Origin: Nitrospira sp.
GTDB lineage: Bacteria; Nitrospirota; Nitrospiria; Nitrospirales; Nitrospiraceae
NCBI GenBank assembly: GCA_015903945.1
Contig: JABMDL010000024.1
Span: 1-53,754, forward strand
Reading direction: 5' to 3'
Length of the DNA: 53,754 bases
Made by a program: the position numbers and the translations under genes. Every line of letters starts with the position of its first letter. Position 1 is the first letter of the stretch. This document shows positions 26,244-34,661 of this stretch, in pieces. Under the pieces are notes generated by a model. That model was not told the origin of the DNA and searched no databases. It saw only the letters and a program-made list of their open reading frames with translations.

Positions 26244-27182
26244 GTGCTGGACGCGTTCAATCGCTGGTTGCAAGACTCGGTCTTCAAGCCGCTGGAAGAC
26301 AAGAAGATGCCGGTCATGGAGCACCTGGTAGAACTCCAGGTGCGCCTGACTCGCACGGTCATCGTCACGGCGATCGTGTTTCTGGGGACATTTTTCTATG
26401 CGGACACCCTGGTCAAATGGCTCCGCATCCCCTTGCAAAATATGTTTGTGCCCAGCACCTTGTCGTGGGAGCCGACGGACCTGCCCACCGTGCCGTTTGT
26501 GTTTCTGGCCCCGGCCGAGGCGTTGTGGCAGAACGTCAAGGTCGCGGGACTGTTCGCGCTTGTACTGGCCACTCCCTATGTGCTGTATGAAATCTGGCGG
26601 TTCGTGGTGCCGGGGCTGCATGCCCAGGAGCGGCGGTTCGTCGGTCCGTTCGTCTGTGTGAGCACGGCGGCATTTTACTGTGGCGTCGGCTTCTCCTTTT
26701 TCTTCATCCTCCCGTTCGCGCTGAATTTTTTGATTTCGTACGGCGTCAACGCGGGGTTTGCGCCGCAGATTTCCATCGCGCAGTATGTCGGGTTCGCGCT
26801 GTGGTTCCTGATGGTGTTCGGATTGATTTTTGAAGTGCCGCTCGCGATCACGCTCATGGCCAAGCTGGGGTGGGTCGATGCGCCGTCTTTGATTCGGTAT
26901 TGGAAGTGGGCACTGCTGGGCTCCTTCATCATTGCGGCGATTCTGACCCCCACGCCCGATCCATTTAACCAGTGCCTCATGGCCGGCCCCATGTTTCTTC
27001 TCTACTGGGTCGGCATTTTCGGCGCCAAGTTTTTCGGCAAGCAGAAGCTCGCCGAAGACAAACTGGCCGGTGTGCCGGCTGCGGCCATGGCGACAGCAGG
27101 GGCTGGGGCGGCTGGTGTCTCGATGGGAAAGTCTTCAGAGGGCGAGTACGTGGGGGTTCCCTCGTCGGGCCAACGGCGCTAG
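26244..27182 (+). CDS. tatC: Twin-arginine translocase subunit TatC
   Basis: 312 residues from GTG 26244 (ATG 26307 is an alternative that would remove 21 residues). The TatC core begins at MEHLVELQVRLTR with the conserved Glu that contacts the RR signal. Six membrane spans are visible; the signature after the second span, LYEIWRFVVPGLHAQERR, is clear. The C-terminus has an Ala/Gly-rich tail. TatC is the receptor for folded, cofactor-bearing exported proteins. No tatA or tatB lies nearby. The following genes make Fe-S and Mo cofactors, which fits export of molybdo-enzymes. Confidence 0.95.
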   Translation: MLDAFNRWLQDSVFKPLEDKKMPVMEHLVELQVRLTRTVIVTAIVFLGTFFYADTLVKWLRIPLQNMFVPSTLSWEPTDLPTVPFVFLAPAEALWQNVKVAGLFALVLATPYVLYEIWRFVVPGLHAQERRFVGPFVCVSTAAFYCGVGFSFFFILPFALNFLISYGVNAGFAPQISIAQYVGFALWFLMVFGLIFEVPLAITLMAKLGWVDAPSLIRYWKWALLGSFIIAAILTPTPDPFNQCLMAGPMFLLYWVGIFGAKFFGKQKLAEDKLAGVPAAAMATAGAGAAGVSMGKSSEGEYVGVPSSGQRR

Positions 27183-27224
27183 TCCGAGACGGGCACGCGC
27201 CTGTAGTCAACGCAAGGAGCAGTG

Positions 27225-28166
27225 ATGGGACGTGAACTGAATGTGATCAGCGGCGGTGGGAGCGACGCCTGCACCTACCTGTGGGCCTGCGCCATCTGCG
27301 ATGAGAACGAGCGGTGCCAGAAAGATAAGGAAGGGCACAGTCGATGGCTCGTGGCCAAGCGGATGGAGCGAATCGAGCACAAGGTGCTCATTATGAGCAA
27401 CAAGGGCGGGGTGGGCAAGAGCACCTGCACGACGAATATCGCGGTCAGTCTCGCGCTCAAAGGGTGGCATGTCGGCATCTGCGACATGGATATTCATGGG
27501 CCCAACATTCCCAAGATGGTGGGCGCCGAAGGGCAGAAGCTCAAGATCAGCACCGGCGGGGGAATCATTCCGTTTCAGGCCTACAATCTCAAAATCGCGT
27601 CGATGTCCTTTCTCCTGCAGAATTCAGACGACCCCATCATCTGGCGCGACGCGTACAAGTACGAGTTCGTCAATCAATTGCTCGGCGGCGTGGAGTGGCA
27701 GGATCTGAATTTCCTGCTGATCGACCTGCCTCCCGGGACCGGGAACGAATCGGTGACGACCATCGATTTGCTCGGCACGGTCAGCGGTGCTGTGATCGTC
27801 ACGACGCCGCAGGAGGTCGCGCTGCTCGATTCGCGCAAATCGGTCACCTTCTGCAAGGACAGTGAAGTGCCGATTATCGGTATCGTTGAAAATATGAGCG
27901 GATTGGAATGTCCGCACTGCCATCACCAGATCGATGTGTTCAGAAAGGGGGGCGGCGAGGCCTCTGCCCTCGACATGGGCGTGCCGTTTCTGGGGCGCAT
28001 CCCGCTCGATCCCGATGTGGTCACCCAATCCGATGCAGGCGAGCCGTTCGCGCTGTTCAACTCCGATACGCCGACCGCCGAGGCCTACCATCGTATTGCC
28101 GACCAAGTCGAAGCCTTCTGCAAGAAGGGCAGTTCGTTGCTGAAAACCGCTGTACCACTCAGCTGA
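27225..28166 (+). CDS. Mrp/Nbp35-family Fe-S cluster carrier ATPase
   Basis: 313 residues from ATG 27225, preceded by AAGGAG. The deviant Walker A is SNKGGVGKSTC. Near the C-terminal third a CPHC pair (ECPHCHH) matches the cluster-binding CxxC of the ApbC/Nbp35 family. The N-terminus has four Cys, 16, 22, 25 and 31, spaced C-x5-C-x2-C-x5-C, similar to the ferredoxin-like N-terminal motif of eukaryotic Nbp35 (C-x13-C-x2-C-x5-C) and absent from most Mrp proteins. It assembles and delivers Fe-S clusters in the cytoplasm, here probably for the large exported oxidoreductase. Confidence 0.9.
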   Translation: MGRELNVISGGGSDACTYLWACAICDENERCQKDKEGHSRWLVAKRMERIEHKVLIMSNKGGVGKSTCTTNIAVSLALKGWHVGICDMDIHGPNIPKMVGAEGQKLKISTGGGIIPFQAYNLKIASMSFLLQNSDDPIIWRDAYKYEFVNQLLGGVEWQDLNFLLIDLPPGTGNESVTTIDLLGTVSGAVIVTTPQEVALLDSRKSVTFCKDSEVPIIGIVENMSGLECPHCHHQIDVFRKGGGEASALDMGVPFLGRIPLDPDVVTQSDAGEPFALFNSDTPTAEAYHRIADQVEAFCKKGSSLLKTAVPLS

Positions 28167-28191
28167 CGGCCGCCGGCTGCCGACGAACACG

Positions 28192-29472
28192 ATGAACAGC
28201 CTGACACCCCTTCACGAAGCGCAACAAACTGTTCTCGACGCGACGGTCGTGCTGGGCCTGGAGAAAATCTCCTTGCTCGATGCGCTCGGCCGGACACTAG
28301 GCGAAGATATCATTGCCGAGCGGGACAACCCGCCGTGGGACAACAGCGCCATGGATGGGTTCGCCGTCCGCTGGGAGGATATCAAGCAGGACCATCCGAT
28401 CCAGAAGCCGGTCACGTTGGCCGTGATCGAAGACGTGCCTGCGGGCCGGATGCCGTCGAAGAGGGTCGGTGTGGGACAGGCCATCCGAATCATGACCGGC
28501 GCGCCGATCCCACAGGGCGCGGATACGGTCCTGAAGGTCGAAGATACGGAGCATACGCCGTCCGCCGTCCGCATCTTCAAGCCGGAGCTACAGGGTTCCA
28601 ACATCAGGCCTCGAGGAGAAGACGTCAAGAAGGGCGAGTGCATCATCGCGAAGGGGACGCCAATTCGACCTGGGGAAGCGGGTATGCTGGCGGTGCTCGC
28701 TAAGTCCTTCGTGTTCGCCTATCAACGCCCTCGAGTCGCCATTCTCTCAACGGGCGATGAACTGGCAGACCTCGATGAACGGTTCAGCGAAGAAAAAATC
28801 ATCAACTCGAACAGCTACGGCATGGCCGCCGCCGTGCAGGAAGCCGGAGGCATTCCGCTGTTGCTCGGCATTGCGCGGGACACTCAAGCGGCGCTGAAGG
28901 AAAAAATCTCGCAAGGCTTAAATGCCGACATTCTGGTGCTGTCGGGCGGAGTTTCAATGGGCGACTACGACTTTACCAAAGCCGTGTTCCATGAGATCGG
29001 TGCGGAGATGAATTTCTGGAAATTGGCGATCAGGCCAGGCCAGCCGCTGGCTTTCGGAAAAATTCAAGGCAAGCTGGCCTTCGGCTTGCCGGGGAATCCC
29101 GTGTCATCCATGGTCACCTTCGAGCAATTGGTTCGGCCTGCCATGCTCAAGATGGGCGGGCGTCGAAGTTACGGACGCCCAGTCGTCGAGGCGGTGTTCC
29201 AAGAGAAATTTTCCAAACGGCCGGACCGGCGGCACTTTTTGCGCGGGGTGCTCTCGCGTGAAGAAGGTGTATTTAAGGTCCGGACAACCGGTGATCAGGG
29301 ATCGGGGATCCTCACCTCAATGGTAAAGGCCAATTGCCTGATCGATGTGCCGGTTGAGATAGAACGGCTCAACCCCGGCGACCTGGTGACAGTCCAACTC
29401 CTGAGCGGCGAGACCTGGCTGACGAAAGCCGAACAGGGTCGTGCCGACGGACATCGATTGTCCTGTTGTTGA
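28192..29472 (+). CDS. moeA: Molybdopterin molybdenumtransferase MoeA
   Basis: 426 residues. MoeA inserts Mo into adenylated molybdopterin. Typical segments: NPPWDNSAMDGFAVR near residue 44-60, VGVGQAIRIMTGAPIPQGADTV, RPRGEDVKKGE, then STGDEL and the molybdate-site region LSGGVSMGDYDF and FGLPGNPVSS. It follows the Fe-S ATPase by 25 bp and is 15 bp before mobB. Confidence 0.96.
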   Translation: MNSLTPLHEAQQTVLDATVVLGLEKISLLDALGRTLGEDIIAERDNPPWDNSAMDGFAVRWEDIKQDHPIQKPVTLAVIEDVPAGRMPSKRVGVGQAIRIMTGAPIPQGADTVLKVEDTEHTPSAVRIFKPELQGSNIRPRGEDVKKGECIIAKGTPIRPGEAGMLAVLAKSFVFAYQRPRVAILSTGDELADLDERFSEEKIINSNSYGMAAAVQEAGGIPLLLGIARDTQAALKEKISQGLNADILVLSGGVSMGDYDFTKAVFHEIGAEMNFWKLAIRPGQPLAFGKIQGKLAFGLPGNPVSSMVTFEQLVRPAMLKMGGRRSYGRPVVEAVFQEKFSKRPDRRHFLRGVLSREEGVFKVRTTGDQGSGILTSMVKANCLIDVPVEIERLNPGDLVTVQLLSGETWLTKAEQGRADGHRLSCC

Positions 29473-29487
29473 CGAAGACCCCCCCCT

Positions 29488-30009
29488 ATGTCCATTCCTA
29501 TCGTATGCTTTGTCGGGCGGTCGAACAGCGGCAAGACCACGTTTATCGAGCGGGTGATTCCTGAGCTGGTGCGTGCCGGGTACAAAGTGGCCACGGTCAA
29601 GCATGCAGGCCATGGATTCGATCTCGATACGGAGGGCAAGGACAGTTGGCGGCACAAGCGGGCGGGGGCCAGCAGTGTCGTGGTCTTGTCGAAGGGGAGC
29701 ATGGCGCTGTTTGCCGACGTCTCGGACGAGCTGAAGGTCGAAGAGGTGCGAGACAGGTTTCTGGACGGGACCTACGATCTGATCATTGCGGAAGGCTGGA
29801 AACACGAGGGCTATCCCAAAATCGTGATCGTCCGCGATCAATTCGGGGAAGTGCCTGTCTCGTCAGAAGGGCTGCTGGCGGTGGTTTCCGACCAGCCGGT
29901 CTCGCTCGACGTGCCGGTATTTGGTCTGGACGAGGTGCCCGCCGTGGCCGCGCTCATCACGAAGCGGTTCCCCCGACGTGCTCAATCGGAGCATGAACTG
30001 GAAACCTAG
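29488..30009 (+). CDS. mobB: Molybdopterin-guanine dinucleotide synthesis protein MobB
   Basis: 173 residues. P-loop GRSNSGKTTFIERVIPEL at residues 10-27; then VKHAGHGFDLDTEGKDSWRHKRAGA, the usual MobB motif. It binds GTP and helps MobA make the bis-MGD cofactor of DMSO-reductase-type enzymes. The stop overlaps the start of the next cytochrome gene by 17 bp in another frame. Confidence 0.95.
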   Translation: MSIPIVCFVGRSNSGKTTFIERVIPELVRAGYKVATVKHAGHGFDLDTEGKDSWRHKRAGASSVVVLSKGSMALFADVSDELKVEEVRDRFLDGTYDLIIAEGWKHEGYPKIVIVRDQFGEVPVSSEGLLAVVSDQPVSLDVPVFGLDEVPAVAALITKRFPRRAQSEHELET

Positions 30010-30700
30010 GCTAGCTGTCCTGCTTGGTCTCGCGGCCGGCGTGATCGCGCTCGGCGGCGCTGCCGTTCCTTTGACCGACGACCCGAAATTCTGCGCCGGC
30101 TGCCACGTAATTGCGCCCTCCTATGAGAGCTGGACGGTGTCCTCACACAAGGAGGTCACCTGCGTCGCGTGCCATGTCAGGCCTGGACTCGAGGGCTGGT
30201 TGCGTGACAAGGTGTGGGCTGGAACGCGGGATGTGGTGCGCTATGCCTTTGGGACTCCGGTCGATCTGCACAATCTGCAAGCGAACGTCGATTCCGGACG
30301 CTGTCTGAGTTGCCATCGGAACATCCTTCGGGTCTCAGAAGTCGCGCCACGCGATCTGCCGGCGCCGGTGAAAGAAGTCGGCCTTGTCATGAGCCATCGG
30401 AAACATATGGAGGCATTCGAGAGAAGCGGGAATAGAGAAGGGTGTATGGCCTGCCATGCCGGTGTGGTGCATGACCAGCCGATCAAGGGCTATCCCATCG
30501 TAGTTCCACGGGGACATGTGTCCGCCGACAGCAAACCCTGGGCTCCGGACCACCCGGAAGGGTCCCATCTTCGCGCGCGGGCGCTCAAGGACTGTTTCCG
30601 GTGCCATGATGGAAAGACCGAATATCAGGGCAAGGTGATCGGACGAAAGTGCGACGTCTGCCATCTTCCTGAGAAGCTCCACGAGCTGTTGTCTTCTTAA
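29993..30700 (+). CDS. Hexahaem NapC/NirT-like cytochrome c
   Basis: 235 residues from ATG 29993, which starts inside mobB and gives a proper signal anchor (LAVLLGLAAGVIALGGAA). Six CxxCH sites are present: CAGCH, CVACH, CLSCH, CMACH, CFRCH and CDVCH. The first two, with PSYESWTVSSHKEVTCVACH, are NapC/NrfH-like; the last four make this larger than the tetrahaem NapC. It is probably anchored in the inner membrane with the haems in the periplasm, and connects quinols to periplasmic acceptors. It shares an operon with Mo-cofactor and ABC transporter genes. Confidence 0.88.
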   Translation: MNWKPRLAVLLGLAAGVIALGGAAVPLTDDPKFCAGCHVIAPSYESWTVSSHKEVTCVACHVRPGLEGWLRDKVWAGTRDVVRYAFGTPVDLHNLQANVDSGRCLSCHRNILRVSEVAPRDLPAPVKEVGLVMSHRKHMEAFERSGNREGCMACHAGVVHDQPIKGYPIVVPRGHVSADSKPWAPDHPEGSHLRARALKDCFRCHDGKTEYQGKVIGRKCDVCHLPEKLHELLSS

Positions 30701-30721
30701 AGCCGCGGTAATTGTACGACG

Positions 30722-31456
30722 ATGTCTTCTCCTGTTCTTGACGTCACTGATCTTAGTAAGCGATTCGGCGACTTTCCCGCTGTGGACGGCATTTCCTTCT
30801 CTATCAAGCCTGGCGAGATTCTCGGTCTGCTCGGCCCGAATGGGGCGGGAAAAACGACGACGATCCAAATGCTGCTGGGCCTGGTCACTCCGACGGCCGG
30901 ATCGATTCGCATGTTCGGGATGGATCTTTCAACACATCGGGAGGCGATTCTCCAGCGGGTCAATTTTTCTTCCACCTATATCTCGATGCCCCAGTCGCTG
31001 ACTGTCGAGGAGAATCTCTGGGTCATCGCACGGCTTTACGGCCTGTCGGATATACCGCGGCGTGTGGGTGACATCGTCAAGAAGTTGGAGATGGAGGAGT
31101 TCCGCACAAAGGTCACCAGGAAACTATCGTCCGGTCAGATGACACGGGTGACCCTGGCGAAGGCGTTTCTCACAGAGCCTAAGATTCTCTTTCTCGATGA
31201 GCCGACCGCCAGTCTCGATCCGGATATCGCCGAGAAAATCCGGGCGTTACTGAAAGAGGAGCGCCGTTCATCCGGCTTGAGCATTCTCTATACCTCGCAC
31301 AACATGCGGGAAATGGAGGAGATGTCGGACCGCATTATCTTCCTGCAGCGCGGCAAGATCGTGGCGGAGGGGACGGCGCAGGAAATCGTGACGCGCTTCG
31401 GTCAAGCCGACCTGGAAGAGGTGTTCTTGAAACTGGCTCGCGAATCGCGGTGTTGA
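30722..31456 (+). CDS. ABC transporter ATP-binding protein
   Basis: 244 residues. Walker A GPNGAGKTTT, signature LSSGQMTR, Walker B ILFLDEPTASLDPD, then the H-loop YTSHNMREMEEM. It pairs with the ABC-2-type permease two genes downstream and is separated from it by a small Cys/His-tailed membrane protein. It looks like an exporter or daunorubicin-type ATPase; the substrate is unknown. Confidence 0.93.
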   Translation: MSSPVLDVTDLSKRFGDFPAVDGISFSIKPGEILGLLGPNGAGKTTTIQMLLGLVTPTAGSIRMFGMDLSTHREAILQRVNFSSTYISMPQSLTVEENLWVIARLYGLSDIPRRVGDIVKKLEMEEFRTKVTRKLSSGQMTRVTLAKAFLTEPKILFLDEPTASLDPDIAEKIRALLKEERRSSGLSILYTSHNMREMEEMSDRIIFLQRGKIVAEGTAQEIVTRFGQADLEEVFLKLARESRC

Positions 31457-31471
31457 AGGGAGACCGACACG

Positions 31472-31888
31472 ATGGCACAGCCCTGGATCGACTTCGGGAC
31501 GGGATTGTTGGCGGGGGGACTCGGTCTGAGTGCCGGCTGGGGGCTATTTTGGCTGGTGATTGGGACGGTCGGGTGCATACGTGGAACATGCAGTCAACGG
31601 GTTGTCCTGAACAGCCTGGCTGGGTTGATGATTCCTCTCCTTATGCTGGGGGCGCTTGCCTGGTTGTGGGGGGCCTTGCGGATGCCAGGATTCTGGTTTG
31701 TCTGCGGCCTCGGCGGCATGCCACTGGTCCTTGTCGCGTTCGGACTTCGCCGCGCTCCAGATGGGCGGCGCGCCGGTGCGCACATGCTCGGCGGCGTTCG
31801 GCACCTCATGGGCACGGTACTCGGCGCACACCAGGAGTGCGGTGGATGCGGCGGAGAGCATGGGCACGGAGCCGGAGGGTGCGGATGA
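31472..31888 (+). CDS. Membrane protein with Cys/His-rich tail
   Basis: 138 residues with three hydrophobic spans (about 8-35, 48-70, 72-92), then a basic segment (FGLRRAPDGRR) and a tail HQECGGCGGEHGHGAGGCG, which has four Cys and three His. I do not recognise a family. It sits between the ATPase gene and the permease gene, and its stop overlaps the permease start by ATGA, so it is probably the third component of this transporter. The tail could bind a metal or a haem-like group. It may sense or deliver a metal substrate. Confidence 0.75.
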   Translation: MAQPWIDFGTGLLAGGLGLSAGWGLFWLVIGTVGCIRGTCSQRVVLNSLAGLMIPLLMLGALAWLWGALRMPGFWFVCGLGGMPLVLVAFGLRRAPDGRRAGAHMLGGVRHLMGTVLGAHQECGGCGGEHGHGAGGCG

Positions 31889-32676
31889 AGCTGCATCGCA
31901 TCCTGGCCTTGATCACCAGGCATCTCTATCTCTATCGGCGCAGTCCGCCCCGCATCATGGAGATCTTTTATTGGCCCTTTTTAGACCTCGTCATCTGGGG
32001 TTTTATTACGGTCTATCTCACACGCTTTCAGAGCCAGGTGCCGGGGTTCATCACGTTTTTCCTGGGAGCGCTCATTTTGTGGGACATGCTGTTTCGCTCA
32101 CAACAAGGGATCACCATCTCGTTTCTTGAAGAACTCTGGGCGCGGAATTTAATGAATCTCTTCGCCAGCCCGCTCAAGCCGAGTGAGTTTCTGGCCGCGA
32201 CGATAGTCATGAGCATCTTCAAGGTGACGGCCGTGTCGATTGTGATGACAGTGTGCGCCTTGCTCTTCTACTCCTACAATGTGCTGATGATCGGGCTCTG
32301 GCTCATTCCCTTCATTCTGAATCTGGTGCTGACCGGCTGGGTGATCGGCGTCTTCACCACGTCGCTCATCATGCGGTTTGGACAACAGGCGGAGGTATTG
32401 GCTTGGAGCATGGTATTCCTGTTTCAGCCGATCTCCTGTGTGTTTTATCCTATGGAGATTTTGCCGGGCTGGTTGAAACCGGTGGCCTGGGCGAACCCGG
32501 CAGCCCATATTTTCGAGGGGATGCGGGCTGTGTTGGGGGCGGAGGGGGCTCCGAGCGTGAGCCTGGCTTGGGCGGTGGGCCTCAACGGCCTGTTCCTGGT
32601 CGCCGCCGTGTGGTGGTTTTACCGGACCTTCGCCTATTGCAAAGACCAAGGGCTGCTTGTCAGAATTGGCGAGTAA
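31885..32676 (+). CDS. ABC-2-type transporter permease
   Basis: 263 residues. The start at 31885 overlaps the small membrane protein; a longer open frame from 31450 is a shadow of other genes. Six membrane spans are visible. IFYWPFLDLVIWGF and FYPMEILPGWLKPVAWANPAAHIFEGMR, the conserved C-terminal loop of ABC-2 permeases, are present. Works with the ATPase at 30722-31456. Confidence 0.92.
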   Translation: MKLHRILALITRHLYLYRRSPPRIMEIFYWPFLDLVIWGFITVYLTRFQSQVPGFITFFLGALILWDMLFRSQQGITISFLEELWARNLMNLFASPLKPSEFLAATIVMSIFKVTAVSIVMTVCALLFYSYNVLMIGLWLIPFILNLVLTGWVIGVFTTSLIMRFGQQAEVLAWSMVFLFQPISCVFYPMEILPGWLKPVAWANPAAHIFEGMRAVLGAEGAPSVSLAWAVGLNGLFLVAAVWWFYRTFAYCKDQGLLVRIGE

Positions 32677-32715
32677 AGTTGTAATCGGGAAGATCTCTGT
32701 GCTAGTGTAGAGCCA

Positions 32716-32742
32716 CTCTACCGTACGGGTCTCGCGGTAGAG
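32716..32742 (+). other. Hairpin after the ABC operon
   Basis: CTCTACCG (32716-32723) pairs with CGGTAGAG (32735-32742), eight perfect pairs around an 11-nt loop. No T-run follows, so it could be a Rho-assisted end of the operon or an RNA feature in the leader of the RRM gene. The rest of 32677-32887 holds no convincing gene. Confidence 0.45.
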
Positions 32743-32901
32743 CGATTCAAGCATGCAGACCCACAACGCGGATGTTGCCTTGTCCGGGAATCTCGTCGGA
32801 AGTCAGACCAAGTCGCTGCTATGGTTCGCGCCTTCGGCCCGCTCCTTCCCCCTCGGTCCTCGTGTTCAAGACAATGTCATCATTCATAAGGAGGAACCCC
32901 G

Positions 32902-33234
32902 ATGGGTTCAAAGATTTATGTCGGTGGGTTGCCCTATTCGGCGACCGAGCAGCAATTGAGCGATTTGTTTGCAGCCCACGGCGCTGTGGCATCCGCACGG
33001 ATTATCACGGATAAGTTTACCGGCCAATCCCGCGGATTCGGTTTCGTGGAAATGTCGTCGGATTCCGAAGCCCAAGCGGCCATCACGGCGCTGAACGGCT
33101 CCGAAATGGGCGGTCGTACGTTGACGGTCAACGAAGCGCGTCCCCAAGAGCCGCGTACAGGCGGCGGTGGACGCGGTGGATTTGGTGGAGGCGGCGCCCG
33201 GGCCGGTTCTGGTGGCAAGCGCGACCGCTGGTAG
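32902..33234 (+). CDS. RRM-domain RNA-binding protein, Gly-rich tail
   Basis: 110 residues. A single RRM covers residues 1-80: RNP2 is KIYVGGLPYS, RNP1 is RGFGFVEM, with the conserved ALNG helix end. A Gly/Arg-rich tail (GGGGRGGFGGGGARAGSGG) follows, the structure known from cyanobacterial Rbp proteins, which respond to cold and other stress. AAGGAGGA precedes the ATG. It has a perfect palindromic terminator, so it is its own unit. A second, divergent RRM gene lies at 50421-50747. Confidence 0.93.
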   Translation: MGSKIYVGGLPYSATEQQLSDLFAAHGAVASARIITDKFTGQSRGFGFVEMSSDSEAQAAITALNGSEMGGRTLTVNEARPQEPRTGGGGRGGFGGGGARAGSGGKRDRW

Positions 33235-33257
33235 TTGATCCGCTTTGTGTCAGTCCT

Positions 33258-33296
33258 GAGGGGCGGCCATTCTAGAATGGCCGCCCCTCTGCTTTT
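33258..33296 (+). terminator. Terminator after the RRM gene
   Basis: The 32-nt stem region 33258-33289 is a perfect palindrome (GAGGGGCGGCCATTCT and its complement) followed by a short T-run (33293-33296). Because it is a perfect palindrome, it could stop transcription from either side. Confidence 0.8.
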
Positions 33297-33375
33297 GGGA
33301 GCCGTCTTGTGGATCGAACAAGCCGGTGGTAAGACGTTTCTCCGGTTATCGATCTAGTCTTGCGAGGAGGAGCGT

Positions 33376-34050
33376 GTGAACAACCAATCGGGTCTGCTCC
33401 AGTCGGTCATGACGTTGGCGGATCTGTCTGCTGTCTCCTTGCATAAGAACCCGGTCGTGATCGTTGAAGATTTCTGGGCCCCGGACGAACGGCGGTATTT
33501 CCGCGAGGCGATGACCAATGCTGCGTGGAAGAGCCTGCGCGAGCTCTCCAACGTACGGGAGGATTTCCCCCAATCTGGAAATTGGGCGAAAGCCGATATT
33601 GCCCCTCTCGAAGGCCAGCAGTTTCTCGCCCGGCTGCAATTGCCCTGCATTCACGACTACATCGAATCGTTCCCCAATATAATCGGGCGCCATCTGGGAT
33701 TCAGTTACTACTCCTACGCGGCGGGCGATTGTCTGCCGATTCATGATGATACGGATCAAGGCCGCCCAACAGGGGGACGGCGGGCACCGTTGCGGCGGAT
33801 TGCCTTGGTTACATACCTCCATGAGGAATGGCGGCCCGACTGGGGTGGGGAACTGATTATTTACGCGCACCGGAATGAGGAAGGCGCTGGTTCAGTTGAG
33901 CTGGTACCGACGCACTGTATCGAACCACGTCCCGGGTCGCTCGTGATGTTTACCGTCCCTCGTTTTCATCGGGTTTGCCGGGTGGATCCGGCAGCCGGGC
34001 AGCACCGGCGCTTATCCATTGCCGGCTGGTTCATGACCGAGCATGCTTAG
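33376..34050 (+). CDS. 2OG-Fe(II) oxygenase
   Basis: 224 residues from GTG 33376, preceded by GAGGAGG. The iron ligands are His123 and Asp125 (PIHDDTD) and His198 (RFHRV); the Arg for 2-oxoglutarate is probably Arg211 or Arg212 in HRRLSIAGWF. WGGELIIY is the typical strand between them. Prolyl-4-hydroxylase-like or SM-20-type proteins share this plan. The substrate, protein or small molecule, is unknown. Confidence 0.85.
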   Translation: MNNQSGLLQSVMTLADLSAVSLHKNPVVIVEDFWAPDERRYFREAMTNAAWKSLRELSNVREDFPQSGNWAKADIAPLEGQQFLARLQLPCIHDYIESFPNIIGRHLGFSYYSYAAGDCLPIHDDTDQGRPTGGRRAPLRRIALVTYLHEEWRPDWGGELIIYAHRNEEGAGSVELVPTHCIEPRPGSLVMFTVPRFHRVCRVDPAAGQHRRLSIAGWFMTEHA

Positions 34051-34081
34051 AAAGAAGGCACGGCTGAGGAAGGCAGGCAGA

Positions 34082-34588
34082 TCAGCCGAACCATTCCTCA
34101 TCGTTGGCGGCTTTGGCTTGTCCTGAGACGTCCATCAAGGAAGCAGGTTGTGCAAGTACGTCCTGAACCAGGTGGAGCAAACGTTGCTGCTCAAACGGTT
34201 TTCCCAGAAAAGGCAGCATTCCTCGCTTAATCCCGCCACTCGCAAGGTCCTTGTCCGGATTTCCCGACATGAGGATGACATGGAGACCCTTACGGAGCGT
34301 CGCTGCCCGGACGGCTAGTTCCAGGCCGTGTACATGAGGGAATGGATTTGAGCTGGAGGCGATTTGAAAACCGGGCGGAGGCAGGATAAGGTCGGTGAGC
34401 AGCAGATCGATCGGCCCCTTGTGTTCCGCGCAGATCCGGAGTGCATCCGAACTGCCCTCGGCCACGAGCACCGTGAATCCGGATCCCTCAAGTAAGGTTT
34501 TGCACAGCTTGAGAATTGATGGCTCGTCATCGACAACGAGAATCGTTGCCGAAGCAGTTGTATGTGGGACGTTCTGGGCTCCTGACAT
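34082..34588 (-). CDS. Single-domain response regulator
   Basis: 168 residues, a lone receiver domain with no output domain. Acidic pair Asp20/Asp21 (VVDDEPS), phosphorylation site Asp66 (LLTDLILP), Thr/Ser position in LMSGN and Lys130 in LGKPFE. About ten extra residues follow the phosphorylation site (PPPGFQIASSSNPFPH). No histidine kinase is nearby. It could act as a phosphate sink or relay. Confidence 0.85.
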   Translation of the reverse strand: MSGAQNVPHTTASATILVVDDEPSILKLCKTLLEGSGFTVLVAEGSSDALRICAEHKGPIDLLLTDLILPPPGFQIASSSNPFPHVHGLELAVRAATLRKGLHVILMSGNPDKDLASGGIKRGMLPFLGKPFEQQRLLHLVQDVLAQPASLMDVSGQAKAANDEEWFG

Positions 34589-34661
34589 AGAGTGCCCTCT
34601 CTAGACATCATAGTGCCGTACAGGGTTTCAAGGCGAGCAAAAGCTTCATTTCTGCATCCGC

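Noticed and set aside
25461..26621. A 386-codon minus-strand frame with many His
   Set aside because: Lies opposite the DegQ-like and TatC genes, which have full motif sets; the His-rich composition is what antisense of GC-rich genes gives.
31450..31884. Upstream extension of the ABC permease frame
   Set aside because: It overlaps the Cys/His-tailed membrane protein gene entirely; the permease fold begins at the ATG at 31885 with a 4-bp overlap.
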